From Ascaphus truei (Eukaryota; Chordata; Amphibia; Anura; Ascaphidae): 64,000 bases of DNA. The notes beneath the pieces were generated by a model, which did no database searches, was not told the DNA's origin, and saw nothing but the letters and a program-made list of their open reading frames with translations. This document shows, piece by piece, positions 22,100 to 31,407 of this stretch. Made by a program: the position numbers and the translations under genes. How positions within the stretch are numbered: the stretch's first letter is position 1; every line of letters begins with the position of its first letter. The DNA lies in the NCBI GenBank assembly GCA_036426205.1, contig CM071568.1, forward strand, positions 119,977,745 through 120,041,744, written 5' to 3'.

Positions 22100-23310
22100 T
22101 TAATGATCAATTATGGAACAATTGTGATATAAAATGAGATTACGCCAACAACAAAGTTTAGGGATGGATGCCGAAAACCATCCAGTAGAATTAATATTTT
22201 AAACCAATAAGGACTTGTAGGGGAAAAGGAGGGAGGGAAAAGCGGGAAGGGTAAAAGGAAAGAGGAGAAGGAGAGGAAGGAAAAGGGGAGTGGAAGTTGA
22301 AAAAAAAGAAGGGGTGAGATGAAAGAAGGGAAGGGGAAAAGGCGGATGAATAGTCCAGGGGTGAAAAGTGGATGCAGAGACCAAAACCACAAAAAACACT
22401 CTAACCGCAGAACCAGAAGAAACAAGGGAATTCCATAAGGGTACTGGTATCTATACATTCATTAAGTCCCCTGGGGGACAGGGTCCCAAATGTATAGATC
22501 CAGAAATTCTCTCTCAGACATAAACATTGAATCTATCTCCTCCTAATAGGGCTGATGGACCACATTCCAGGCGTATGATCGTCAGGGAACAAGGGTCCTT
22601 GTTATGTTTCCGTTAAAAATGACTAGATAAACTATGTAAGCTATAACCATGGACGACATTGCGTCCTTGCTCTACAAAATGTGTACCCAATGCACGGGTC
22701 GTCCTCCCCACATATTGGAGACCACACATACATGAGCCCATATACAGTAATAATATAAGTGGACAGACAATTAACAAAACAATTTACCTGGTGTGTGGAC
22801 TGATTGGTGAAGGAACATATATTATCTGTAATTTTGAGGTGTTTACAAGTAAGGCAACGGCCTCGACCACAGGCAAAATTGTCATTGGGCATGGATCGCA
22901 AAAGTGCCAGATTAGTAGCTATTGCTTTTAATATACTCGTAGCTAAAATGCTCTTGATGTTCCTTGCCTTTTTATAGACAACTGGGGCCTGTTTGGGCAA
23001 TCTGTAACCCAAAATGGGATCATTCAAAAGAATATCCCAGTGTCTATTCAAGACCCCTTTGATGGAATATGAAGCTTGATTATACTGTATAACAAATTTG
23101 GGAAGCAAAAAATGTTTATTTCTCATATCACAGTCCTTCACCAAAGTCCTAGTGTCCCTAAACTTAGTCTTCGATTTAGCAAGAAGCTGTTTCTGGTCAG
23201 TCCGTTTGACCTGATCAAAGGTCCTATGCACCTGCCCCAAATCATAGCTTTTATCTATAAATCTATTGGCCAATAACTGGCCCTGCATTAAGAAATCAGA
23301 ATCCAAAGAA
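22100..23310 (-). mobile_element. Penelope-like element, 3' part
   Basis: The segment contains the end of the reverse transcriptase-linker region and a GIY-YIG endonuclease on the minus strand, then a purine/pyrimidine-skewed 3' UTR (22200-22360, polypurine on the plus strand). It is truncated at the 5' side at about 23310. It belongs to a different subfamily from the copy at 29465: GLQYVGRTTRALGTHF here against YQYVGRTKRSLKVRI there. Confidence 0.75.
22447..23306 (-). pseudogene. Penelope ORF C-terminus with GIY-YIG endonuclease
   Basis: About 170 residues of the linker downstream of the reverse transcriptase are readable, including LPKFVIQYNQASYSIKGVL and HWDILLNDPILGYRLPKQAP, and a Cys-rich CGRGRCLTCKHL motif. 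A frameshift near 22790 is needed to continue into SCMCGLQYVGRTTRA, the Y-x-G-R-T core of the GIY-YIG nuclease (plus-strand positions about 22695-22735). Beyond it, HSLSSHF and a TAA interrupt the domain, then NKDPCSLTIIRLE and a final SGSIHLGPCPPGDL segment follow. Penelope proteins couple reverse transcriptase and GIY-YIG nuclease; this copy lacks the reverse transcriptase core and is dead. Confidence 0.75.
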
Positions 23311-24175
23311 CAATTTCTATAAAATAACTGTAATTTTATGTTTTTTCCTCAATATATGTTGTGTTACCATAAAATACTGTATCTACTTCAGACTAACTAT
23401 TTCTTAATGACAGTAAACATATAGTTTTAGCTACTGTATTAATCATGTGTTCAAAGAGAACTATCTCACTTATGAAAGTTTGGCTAACATTTACAACAAA
23501 TTCAGGAACTTTATATAAAGTACTACTATATTTGAAATGTTCTGAGGAAGCAAAACCAGACATATGTATGCAGCACTAAATACTAATTCTGTTTCCAATT
23601 ATTACAACACACCCAGCACAGATGTTTAAGAAATACTGTCATTTCATCATATTAGTTATTGTAACATCTCACTATTTTGAAGTCTATCAAGTTTAGGTTT
23701 ACTAATTAGGTTTGTAAATACTATTGTGTGTGAGATATTTACTATATATGATTAAATATATAGTTCAAATGTGAATCCTTTATACAACAACACTGCTAAA
23801 AATAAATACTTAATTGAACAGAAAATGAAATCTAGAAAACTGTATTTGAAAAGCTGTTAACAACTCCTTCTAATGTAAAAAACAGATTAAATACAGGGGG
23901 TTATTTACAAAGTCTACTGTCTCTGCAAAACTGTGGCAAAGTCTGTGCAAACAAATCCACCAGATCTATTAAAGGAATAACTCCCATTGCTTTCAATGGG
24001 ATTCATTTTCTTGATAAATATGTCTCTATTTTGTGCACTGGTTTTGCCCTACTGTTGCAGCCGGAAGACTTTAGCAAATATAGCCCATATGTTCTTATGT
24101 TCTTAATGATTTCTACTTTTAGCACTTCATTTAGAATGAATAAACAATAAAACATGAACAAACAACATTCTATCT
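23311..24175. other. AT-rich intergenic DNA
   Basis: No feature is visible except short AT-rich runs. A segment near 23897-24100 (TTATTTACAAAGTCTACTG...) may be an unassigned repeat. Confidence 0.45.
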
Positions 24176-24362
24176 ATCTGAACAAGCTCCTCACCCCTAC
24201 CACATGAAGCACTTATCATCTGAGATCTTACTCCAAAAGATTGTTCATGGTCCCAAGGCTCAACAAAGTATCTGGCAGCTCCTCCTCTGTCCGTGCACCC
24301 CAAAACTGGAACAACCTACCGGAGACTCTCACATCTACCACCAGTTTAAGTTCTTTCCAAAC
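24176..24362 (+). pseudogene. L2-like LINE, C-terminal scrap
   Basis: A decayed frame ends with VRAPQNWNNLPETL followed by TSLSSFQTKA, corresponding to the [10 protein letters not shown]...LSTFKTHL end of the L2 copies at 37716 and 49238. Both sides are cut: nothing upstream resembles L2 and the foldback element starts at 24364. Only about 60 residues survive. Confidence 0.55.
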
Positions 24363-24363
24363 T

Positions 24364-24660
24364 AAGGCCGAGTCCATAAAAGGACAGGCCGCGCTGAGCC
24401 ATGCGGACGCTCAGCGCTGAGCCCCTGCATCCTCAATGAGGATGCCTTGAGAGGGGGCTCACGCGAGCGTCCGCAGGCGTGCTGAGGCGCTGGATTTTTC
24501 AGCCGACAGCCAAGCTGTTTTTCAGATCGCTGTCGGCTGAAAACATCCAATCAGCATGGAGCAGCGTCAACGTCACGGCGCCGTGACGTCGGAGCCATGA
24601 CGTTGACGTCGGTGCGTCGCGGGCAATTGGCCCAGCGACGTCACTGCTCCGCCTCCCTCA
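24364..24660. mobile_element. Palindrome-rich foldback sequence
   Basis: This GC-rich island sits in AT-rich DNA. It holds a perfect 14-bp palindrome GCTCAGCGCTGAGC (24409-24422), GCGGACGCT / AGCGTCCGC arms (24403-24411, 24466-24474), a GCATCCTC-AAT-GAGGATGC hairpin (24427-24445), 15-bp perfect arms TTTTCAGCCGACAGC / GCTGTCGGCTGAAAA (24496-24543) and an 18-bp perfect palindrome CGTCACGGCGCCGTGACG (24571-24588). Several GACGTC motifs follow. It probably is part of a non-autonomous DNA transposon that landed in the L2 scrap; its right end was not found. Confidence 0.5.
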
Positions 24661-25031
24661 GTCTCCTCCCACCTCCGATTGCGCCCGCTGGCTCGCCTGC
24701 AAATTCAACAAAAGATAAGAAAAGGGGGTAAATAAGGGGTTACATGCTACAGACACTGTAGTCCGTGTCATTTCTGGGATATTTTCGGGAGAAACAATAT
24801 AGTACATACCTGTAAGAGAAAGGCTAAATGGCAAATGGAGTGTTAAAGCTAATAGCGGGGTCACATTCCCTTCAGTGCTGAACATTCAGTGCGTGATAGG
24901 GATTTTGACAGAGAGAGGGGTTATTCAATAAGTTGCAGAGCCGGCAATACATTTGGAAACATAAATGTAAACATGAAAAGGAGCTTTAACAACTCCAAAG
25001 ATCACAGATCACTGTTACCGTTACATTCATA
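24661..25031. other. Spacer
   Basis: No gene or recognisable element. It contains a GATAAGAAAAGGGGGTAAATAAGGGG segment without further structure. Confidence 0.4.
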
Positions 25032-25333
25032 GGGGGCTATGCACTAAGCTCAATGGCTTTGCGTTCTGATTTTCCAAAAAAGCAGGGTCATTAAAAAGTG
25101 AAGCCGGGGACGTGGTTCACTAAGGCCTTGAGCCCATTTTTTAACGTACCTGCTCAAAATAGCTCAGAACAGCCACAGCGTACGTGTTGCTTTTTTTCCC
25201 CCTGCTAGCGTTCTTAACCTTTACGTACGCTAGCTGATAGAAAAAAAAGCCGCTTGTAACATTTGCATGGAGATTCTGTATTTCCATGCAAGACTGTTAC
25301 AGGCGATCGTACAATAAATAAATACATTTTAAT

Positions 25334-25603
25334 AATACTGTACATGAGCAGGGGGTCTCAGGACCTGAACCGCATTGGTTTCAGGTCCGAGGACCCCCTA
25401 CTTCAGGAGATACAGGCCCCGTTATGGGGTGCCGGTATCCCCTGCACTTTAAAGCTCCCGCGTCACGTGACCGGGACATTTAAATTCTGCACGGGATACC
25501 GGCACCCCATAAAGGGGCCTGTATCTCCTGAAGTAGGGGGAACTCGAGGCTGAAACCAATATGGTTCAGCTCAGGAGACCCCCTGCACATCTACACTAGT
25601 ATT
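25334..25603. repeat. Giant hairpin 1 of copy B
   Basis: Arms of about 110 bp contain GAGCAGGGGGTCTCAGGACC on the left and GGAGACCCCCTGCACATC on the right, with CAGGAGATACAGGCCCC / GGGGCCTGTATCTCCTG segments. The loop is about 40 bp and includes GTCACGTGAC, as the loop of copy A includes CATGTGACCG. Confidence 0.9.
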
Positions 25604-25785
25604 AAAACACACATAACAATAAATAATAAATCATTACCATATCGGCTATCCGCTATGGTAATGAAGCTGCATTAATGTACATTTTAATAATAGTGTGCGG
25701 GAGCAGGGGGTCCCCTGAGCTGAACCGCATTGATTTCTGCCTCAGAGACCCCCTGCTTCCTGAGTTACAGGCCCCGGTATGGGGC

Positions 25786-25875
25786 ATCGGGTGCCAGTGT
25801 CGCCGCCATCTTTATAGCGTCCAAGACACGACGTGGGCTCTATAAAGATGGCGGCGACACTGGCACCGATGCCCC
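25786..25875. repeat. Inner stem of truncated hairpin 2, copy B
   Basis: GGGGCATCGGGTGCCAGTG and GTCGCCGCCATCTTTATAG on the left pair with CTATAAAGATGGCGGCGAC and CACTGGCACCGATGCCCC on the right, nearly without mismatch. Confidence 0.85.
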
Positions 25876-26914
25876 AAACCGCTATTAACCGCTACAGTCA
25901 TTAAGGGGTTAACCCACCCTCACCCACCACTCGGGAGGCCTACATACCTTCCCCCACTAACCCCGCAGCCCGTGAGACCTAAACATCCTCACCCACTACC
26001 CAGCCGGGAGGCCTACTCACATACCCTTTGGGCCAATACCCCCTACCCCCAGTACCCACAATAAAAAACAATACACAGCCCCACAATAAACATCATTCTA
26101 TTTATTAAATACATAACCCACCCCCTGTGCCCCCCATAAATACATGATTTATTCTTTTACATACAGGGTTTATACCCCAGGCCCACGTGAGTCCCCAGTG
26201 GGCCTGATGGGTCACCTCACAGACCTACAGGTTGCCAGCATCTGGAGGCCTGTTGGTGGTTCCCACCAGGCGCCATGGCCCACCAGGTGGTCTCCGTGGG
26301 TCACCATGGGCCACAATTGGGTCTCCACGGTAGGCCCGCGGATGTCTGGGGCCCCGGGTCAGACCCACAGGTGTCTAAGGGCCTCGGGTGTTTCTCACAG
26401 GGTTCTGGGGACCCACGGCTGGTCCCTACGGGTCCGCGGTGCCCCCACAGATGTGTGGCAACCGGTTCTTCCCCGCAGGTGTCCCCCGTGTTACCCGCCA
26501 GCCTGTTACCCGTGAGAAGCCCGAGGAGACCTCAGGTGGTCTCCAGAGGTCTCTCGCAGAATAAAAGGAACAAACCCTGTATGTAAAAAAAATAAACCGG
26601 GCCTATATATTAAATACATACAACCCCCCCCCCCCCCCCAACACATACAGTACAATAATGTGCAAAATAACTATTATCCAGATATGGATAATAGATTATT
26701 TGCCCCTTATGAAACACATAAAACATGCATAAATCAAAATATGACATTTTAATCTTAAAATCACCACATTGCATGTTACAATAAATCCAGCATCGATTGT
26801 AAATATAAACCAACAAACCAGCAGCTACACAATTGTATATGAAATATCACACAATTGCATGGAGTGTGTACATGATGCAATTAATCTGTGCATCATGTAA
26901 CAATATGCAAAATA

Positions 26915-26986
26915 CAGCTAAACCCCGTTATAACGCGCCTCGTTATACCGCGATTCGGTTATAACGCGGTTTTCCCGTGGCTCCCG

Positions 26987-27017
<31 letters not shown>

Positions 27018-27060
27018 ACACACACACGTAACAAGGCCTAATTGTAGTATAATGTAATAC
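26915..27060. mobile_element. Possible mariner-type end with poly(A)/CA tract
   Basis: TACAGCTAAACCCCGTTATAACGCG resembles a terminal inverted repeat starting CAG after a TA dinucleotide, and the GTTATAACGCG motif is repeated three times within 60 bp. It runs into a pure A tract followed by CA repeats (26991-27029). No matching right end was seen, so it is a fragment or a chance resemblance. Confidence 0.35.
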
Positions 27061-27142
27061 AATAAATACATTTATGTCAAAAATGAATGTTGTTCTGACT
27101 AGGAATTTATTAAATGTATTTTATTTATATATTTTATTTTAA

Positions 27143-27195
27143 AGCGGGGTTGGGGGCGGGACTAGGGGCGGGGTTGGGGGCGGGACTAGGTGGCG
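27143..27195 (+). repeat. Short minisatellite
   Basis: Two to three direct copies of a GGGGTTGGGGGCGGGACTAG unit lie inside copy B. Confidence 0.75.
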
Positions 27196-27905
27196 AGTAG
27201 ATTTTTTGGTTGGGCGAGTAGGTTTTTGGGTGATTTGTCGAACACTGGCTATCACGGTATTCTGAAAGCCTTGATTACCTGTGATAGCAAAATTCACAAA
27301 TTGGTGAGTAGCCGGCGGCGTGATGATCACGTCTCTCAAAAGAGCAAACTGGGTGATTTTTTTTCCAGCTGCTGAGAGAGCTGCACAGATAGAGCCAGCT
27401 CTACCTGCGCAAATCTCGCCAGAAACGTACGTTTTTTTAATATCTTTTTTAATACTAGTGTAGACGAGCAGGGGGTCTCTGGAGCTGAACCGTGTTGATT
27501 TCAGGTCCAGGGACCCCCTAGTTCCCAAGATACAGGCCATATTATGGGGTGCCGGTATCTCCTCTGCATTTTATTCGCATGGTCACTTTTATTGCTCTTA
27601 TAAAATTGTTATATTTTACTGGATTACGCTATGGTTGTCTATTTCTCTTTATCCTGACACTGATAACATCATCCGAGTGACACAACATCGTACCAGATTG
27701 TTCCTACTGGGATTTTACATCTTTCTCCCAGAGTAAAGCAAAGTGCCACTGATCTCTGAAATGCCTTTCTTTGATTGAAACAATGTGAGTCTTCACTTGA
27801 AAGAATCTCTCCGAACACACTTTAATTCTAAAAAACTTTATTTGCACTATCATGTCCTCCGATGCCAGCAACAATACAAGAAAAAAAAAACAATCAAATG
27901 GCCTC

Positions 27906-27957
27906 TAACCCCTTAATGACCTTAGTGGTTCATAACGCTATAGTAATTAAGGGGTTA
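27906..27957. repeat. CCCCTTAAT hairpin module in copy B
   Basis: TAACCCCTTAAT pairs with ATTAAGGGGTTA around a TAGTGGTTCATAACGCTA centre. It is the same module as at 7571-7623. Confidence 0.85.
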
Positions 27958-28700
27958 ACCCACCCTCACCTGATACCAACCCGGGAGGCCTAACCATCCA
28001 TCCCGGGACCACTATACCCACCCTGTACCCATTAAATGTCACAGTGGTCTATCATACCCATATAATTTGGGCATGATAAGCCACTATATCCCTCAATGAT
28101 TAATCTAATAAAAATAATTAAGTCCAAAAATACACAATAATCAAAGAAATACACAAGCACCTAAACACCCCTACAATAAAAGAACTAAAAAGCCTCAACT
28201 ACACATAAATTGCATTAATCTATCACTAAAACAGAAAAAGAATTACAATTATGTTATTTCAAAACATAAGAATACAAATAAATAAACATCTATCCAACCA
28301 ATCAATTAAATAAAACCAGTAGACAACAAATCAATTAATTAATTTAAACCAGTAGCCAACAAAACAAACAATACATTTAAAACTCTAACCAATCATAAAA
28401 TGCACTAAAAACAAGCCATCCAAATTAAAAACAATTTAATCCAAACAATAAACAGAAATCAGAAGAATAACAATTAATAGAAAACAAGCATTTGCCAAAG
28501 ATTAATACATTATCAGTCAATGGGCAAACAAATACATAAAAATAAATAAATATAATCTCCAAAACCTAAAAAATCAATTTACTACTTTCAACATTTTACT
28601 TACCTTTAGAAGTCTTCACCCTCCGAATCCCGGCGTATCTGCAAGCTTGATTACCACGACGTCATCACCCTCAATTCAACCCCATCCACCTTGAAGACCA

Positions 28701-29340
28701 GGTCACTCGAGTTCCGGAATCGAGTGCAGCGCGTGGCGACCGTTCCCTTAGCAGCATTAGGATCTACACAGGCTGCGGACGGCATTGTGAGCGGAGCTCG
28801 CAAACCTTTTAAATTGTAAGTGTGATTTCATCATTGTTGTATGTCAATAAATACCCTGTACGTTATCACACTAGTATATTTCCATATTTTTCCCCGTCTC
28901 CAACCCCCTCCCCCTCCCCCCACACGCAATCATCTGTGGGAGCGCTGGAGTAAACCATCCCTGTTACCATCATCGCTGAGTGAGGGGACCCCTGCAGACC
29001 AGACCACGTGGATCCGTGAGACGCTGTGAGGGACAGAGACGTGAGGCACAGATTCTCTCAACTGTACTCGAGAGCCCTCATCCTGTAAGTAGGATTTCAG
29101 GGTTCTAGGCAGGGGGGTGATTGAGAAAAGCCATACCACGCCATGTGCGTGCCCTGTTGCTTTTTTTCTATGATTTCAGAGACATCATAACATCAGATCA
29201 GACAACACCCCTGCCTGTCCACCAACTATCAGGATCATCTATCTGGCATAGGAAGCCCATACTAAAGACTGCCCAATTGGCTCACGCTATTGGGGTTCAT
29301 TGGACTTTATTCACAGCGCCTGGGACAATTTATTTGTATG
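28701..29340. other. Unclassified segment left of the minus-strand LTR element
   Basis: It contains a pyrimidine-rich stretch CCCTCCCCCTCCCCCC (about 28907-28922) and a splice-acceptor-like TTTTTTTCTATGATTTCAG near 29160-29180. It also holds a CAGCGCC...ATTTATTTGTATG segment directly before the TTTAT target site. The layout resembles Penelope terminal repeats, but no diagnostic motif is present. Confidence 0.25.
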
Positions 29341-29345
29341 TTTAT

Positions 29346-29464
29346 CAACCCCATTACATGGTCGTGTTTGGTGGTGCACCTGTAGGCAACAGGACTCCTG
29401 AGTCTCCTGCATGATGGTATTCGGGGATTGTCAATCATGACAGGTAACTGAGGTAGTGTGTGCA
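29346..29464 (-). repeat. 3' LTR terminal part, minus-strand element
   Basis: These 119 bp match 34713-34831 closely, including AACCCCATTACATGGTC and GGGGATTGTCAATCA segments. The match stops at about 29464 where Penelope sequence begins. This is the outermost end of the 3' LTR next to the TTTAT duplication. Confidence 0.8.
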
Positions 29465-29472
29465 TTGGAATG

Positions 29473-29772
29473 TGCGTGTGGATATCAGTATGTAGGCAGA
29501 ACCAAACGCAGCCTTAAAGTTCGTATCCAGTAACACGTCAGAAATATAAAAAACGGTTTTGAAAAACACAGTGTTTCCAGACACTTTTTATTACACCACA
29601 ACAAAGATCCGTCCAGTCTCACTTTTAAGGGGATTCAGTTTATTCCTGTAAATAGAAGAGGTGGGGACAGAGTTAAAACACTATCATCTAAGGAGACATA
29701 TTGGATACACAAGTTAGATACTATGTCCCCTAAGGGGTTAAATGAGGATGTTGACATCTGGGCACTTTATTA
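29473..29772 (+). pseudogene. Penelope GIY-YIG endonuclease fragment
   Basis: About 100 codons are readable in one frame with a single internal TAA. Visible are the YVGRTKRSLK core (the GIY-YIG Arg-containing block), the HSVSRHFLLHHNKDP block and the KETYWIHKLDT block, whose Glu sits where family nucleases carry the metal-binding glutamate. The upstream tyrosine-containing half of the domain and the whole reverse transcriptase are absent. The nuclease in intact elements nicks the target; here it is a dead remnant. Confidence 0.75.
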
Positions 29773-30194
29773 AGAGGAATTTTTATTAAAAAAAAATTTC
29801 TAGCCCCCTTCTCCACTTAAACCCAAGGGATATCACTGATCAATGCATCTCTGTTTTCCCTGCTCTGTTCTATTGTCTATACGTATTTATATTGTTACTT
29901 CTAGTTGCATCTTTTATATGTATTTTTTGATACTATCAGTTTTCAGTGACTTAAATGGTGTATTTCTTTTATTCCAGCATGTTTTTAATTATTTATGCTA
30001 GGTTTAGTTTATATGTTTATAAAATCTTTTTATTATGTATGTAGTTAATAAAGTTGTTGTTTTAAAAGTAATGATTTCATCTTCCCTATCATTTTAACCA
30101 TTACCTAGTCTAGATGATTGGTACATTTTTAATTGTTTGACCAATGAGACATCTTTGTTAGGTACTTAAGACCTCTGGGTAATGGCTAAATTAT

Positions 30195-30232
30195 TCCCTG
30201 AAGAAGTAGTTTATTCTACGAAACATGTTGGA
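30195..30232 (+). ncRNA. Hammerhead-ribozyme-like motif of the Penelope element
   Basis: CTGAAGA (30198-30204) matches the CUGANGA box. Stem II is GTAG/CTAC (30206-30209 with 30216-30219) around the loop TTTATT, then GAAA (30220-30223) follows. ACATGT (30223-30228) is a perfect palindrome where stem III must form, as expected for a dimeric ribozyme. TCC (30195-30197) can pair with GGA (30230-30232) as stem I. All core boxes are intact. Confidence 0.6.
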
Positions 30233-30828
30233 TGATTTTTATCTAGTGCCTTAATATTGCCATTGCCACCATTGGCTTCACCCTGCTAGTATTACTCCCA
30301 GTGGTAATTTTGGGCATATGAAAGACTTTGAGAGACTTTGACTGCCTCCCTGCCGGTTCCCTCGCTGCTGCGGAGACTGTGACGACATCACGCAGTATCC
30401 CGTGACGGAGCGACAACGTGGCACGCCGAGTGTACCCTTGCAGAGCTGAGGTCTTACCTCCGTACAGTGGATCTGCTCGCTGAGTTACACGAGCTGCACC
30501 AGACGGCTTGGAAGCACGAGCGGTCCCACCAAGCACCAATACCTGCAACGGAGCGTGGTTGCTGTAAAGGGAAATCCCCTTGGGAGCGATGTACTGCTGG
30601 ATGAGGGGTTTTGGATATTAATCCTGCTCCTGAACCAACGTAGAGCCCCCGCTGAGAGAAGCAAGCTGCAGACTCTTCTGACAACAGTTGCTGAGTGGTA
30701 ACTTGTGTGAAACACACTAAATCACCTATTCCACTGTTTTAATGTACGCAGATTTATTACCCTGTAATTACTAATACATAGCATTACTTGCTTCACTATT
30801 TGGCATTGTGCGCTGTTTCTTTTGTTTC

Positions 30829-31213
30829 CACACCCTCCCAATGGAGTGGGATCCCCTCTCCCCATAGGGAAATCACCCCTGTGCCAGGTCCCTGGACACA
30901 GTGTGGCTCTTCTCTAGATTAATGTAGAAATGGACCACTAGTTACTGCACTAGTGGGTCCTTCCTTCCCAACAACTCAGCTCTCCAGCAACCAACTAACT
31001 TTTGGGCAGTGCTGTGCCTAATATACTTCAGGAGCTGTCACAACTCTGATGTCACTAACTGTGCACTCAGAGCTGGAAGCCACTCCCACTCATACATAGG
31101 GCACCTCACCAGGGTATGAGGGCAAACCTCCATAATTACTGCTGGCATCCCTGTAACTTACCAGGTTTACTGCCAGCAGGGGAGACAACTGCATACCATT
31201 TTACATGCATGGC
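30829..31213 (-). repeat. 3' LTR proximal part, minus-strand element
   Basis: These 385 bp are almost identical to 35069-35455, with a few substitutions. They begin on the minus strand with TGTAGCCATGCATG at 31213. The match ends at 30829 where Penelope sequence begins. Confidence 0.9.
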
Positions 31214-31407
31214 TACAATCTCCCTCTGGTGAATCCCCACCGTCCCGGCTGGGACCTAAATTTGGTGTACCTTGTTCCAGGAAGCACTGTTAAATGAAAC
31301 ACATAATTAATCAAACAAAATTCTTGTGTCATAATTATTAACTGCGTAGCGCTCACTGACCAGCAGAGGTCACTCAAGGTAGAAACAAACCTCACTATTC
31401 TGTCTTC

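Larger units (their letters stand above)
25032..28700. mobile_element. Hairpin-rich composite repeat, copy B
   Basis: It opens with GGGGGCTATGCACTAAGC, comparable to GGGCCTCATGCACTAAGC of copy A. The first giant hairpin is complete (25334-25603). The second lost its outer right arm: after GATGCCCC at about 25875 the sequence jumps directly to GCTATTAACCGCTACAGTC, which in copy A lies about 400 bp further on. The GGCC-rich block, C-run (26624-26639) and AT-rich tail follow in the same order. An additional half-hairpin with AGCAGGGGGTCTCTGGAGC lies at about 27468-27570. No transposase is present. Confidence 0.6.
29465..30828 (+). mobile_element. 5'-truncated Penelope-like element inside the 3' LTR
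   Basis: The insertion starts within the GIY-YIG domain: GYQYVGRTKRSLKVRI, then NGFEKHSVSRHFLLHHNKDP, then TLSSKETYWIHKLDTM followed by PKGLNEDVDIW and a TAA near 29770. One internal TAA follows KVRIQ. A hammerhead-like motif (30195-30232) and a 600-bp non-coding terminal region follow, ending near TGTTTCTTTTGTTTCC. It replaced roughly 235 bp of the LTR (the part equivalent to 34832-35067), so insertion was accompanied by a deletion. The strand is opposite to that of the host LTR element. Confidence 0.75.
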
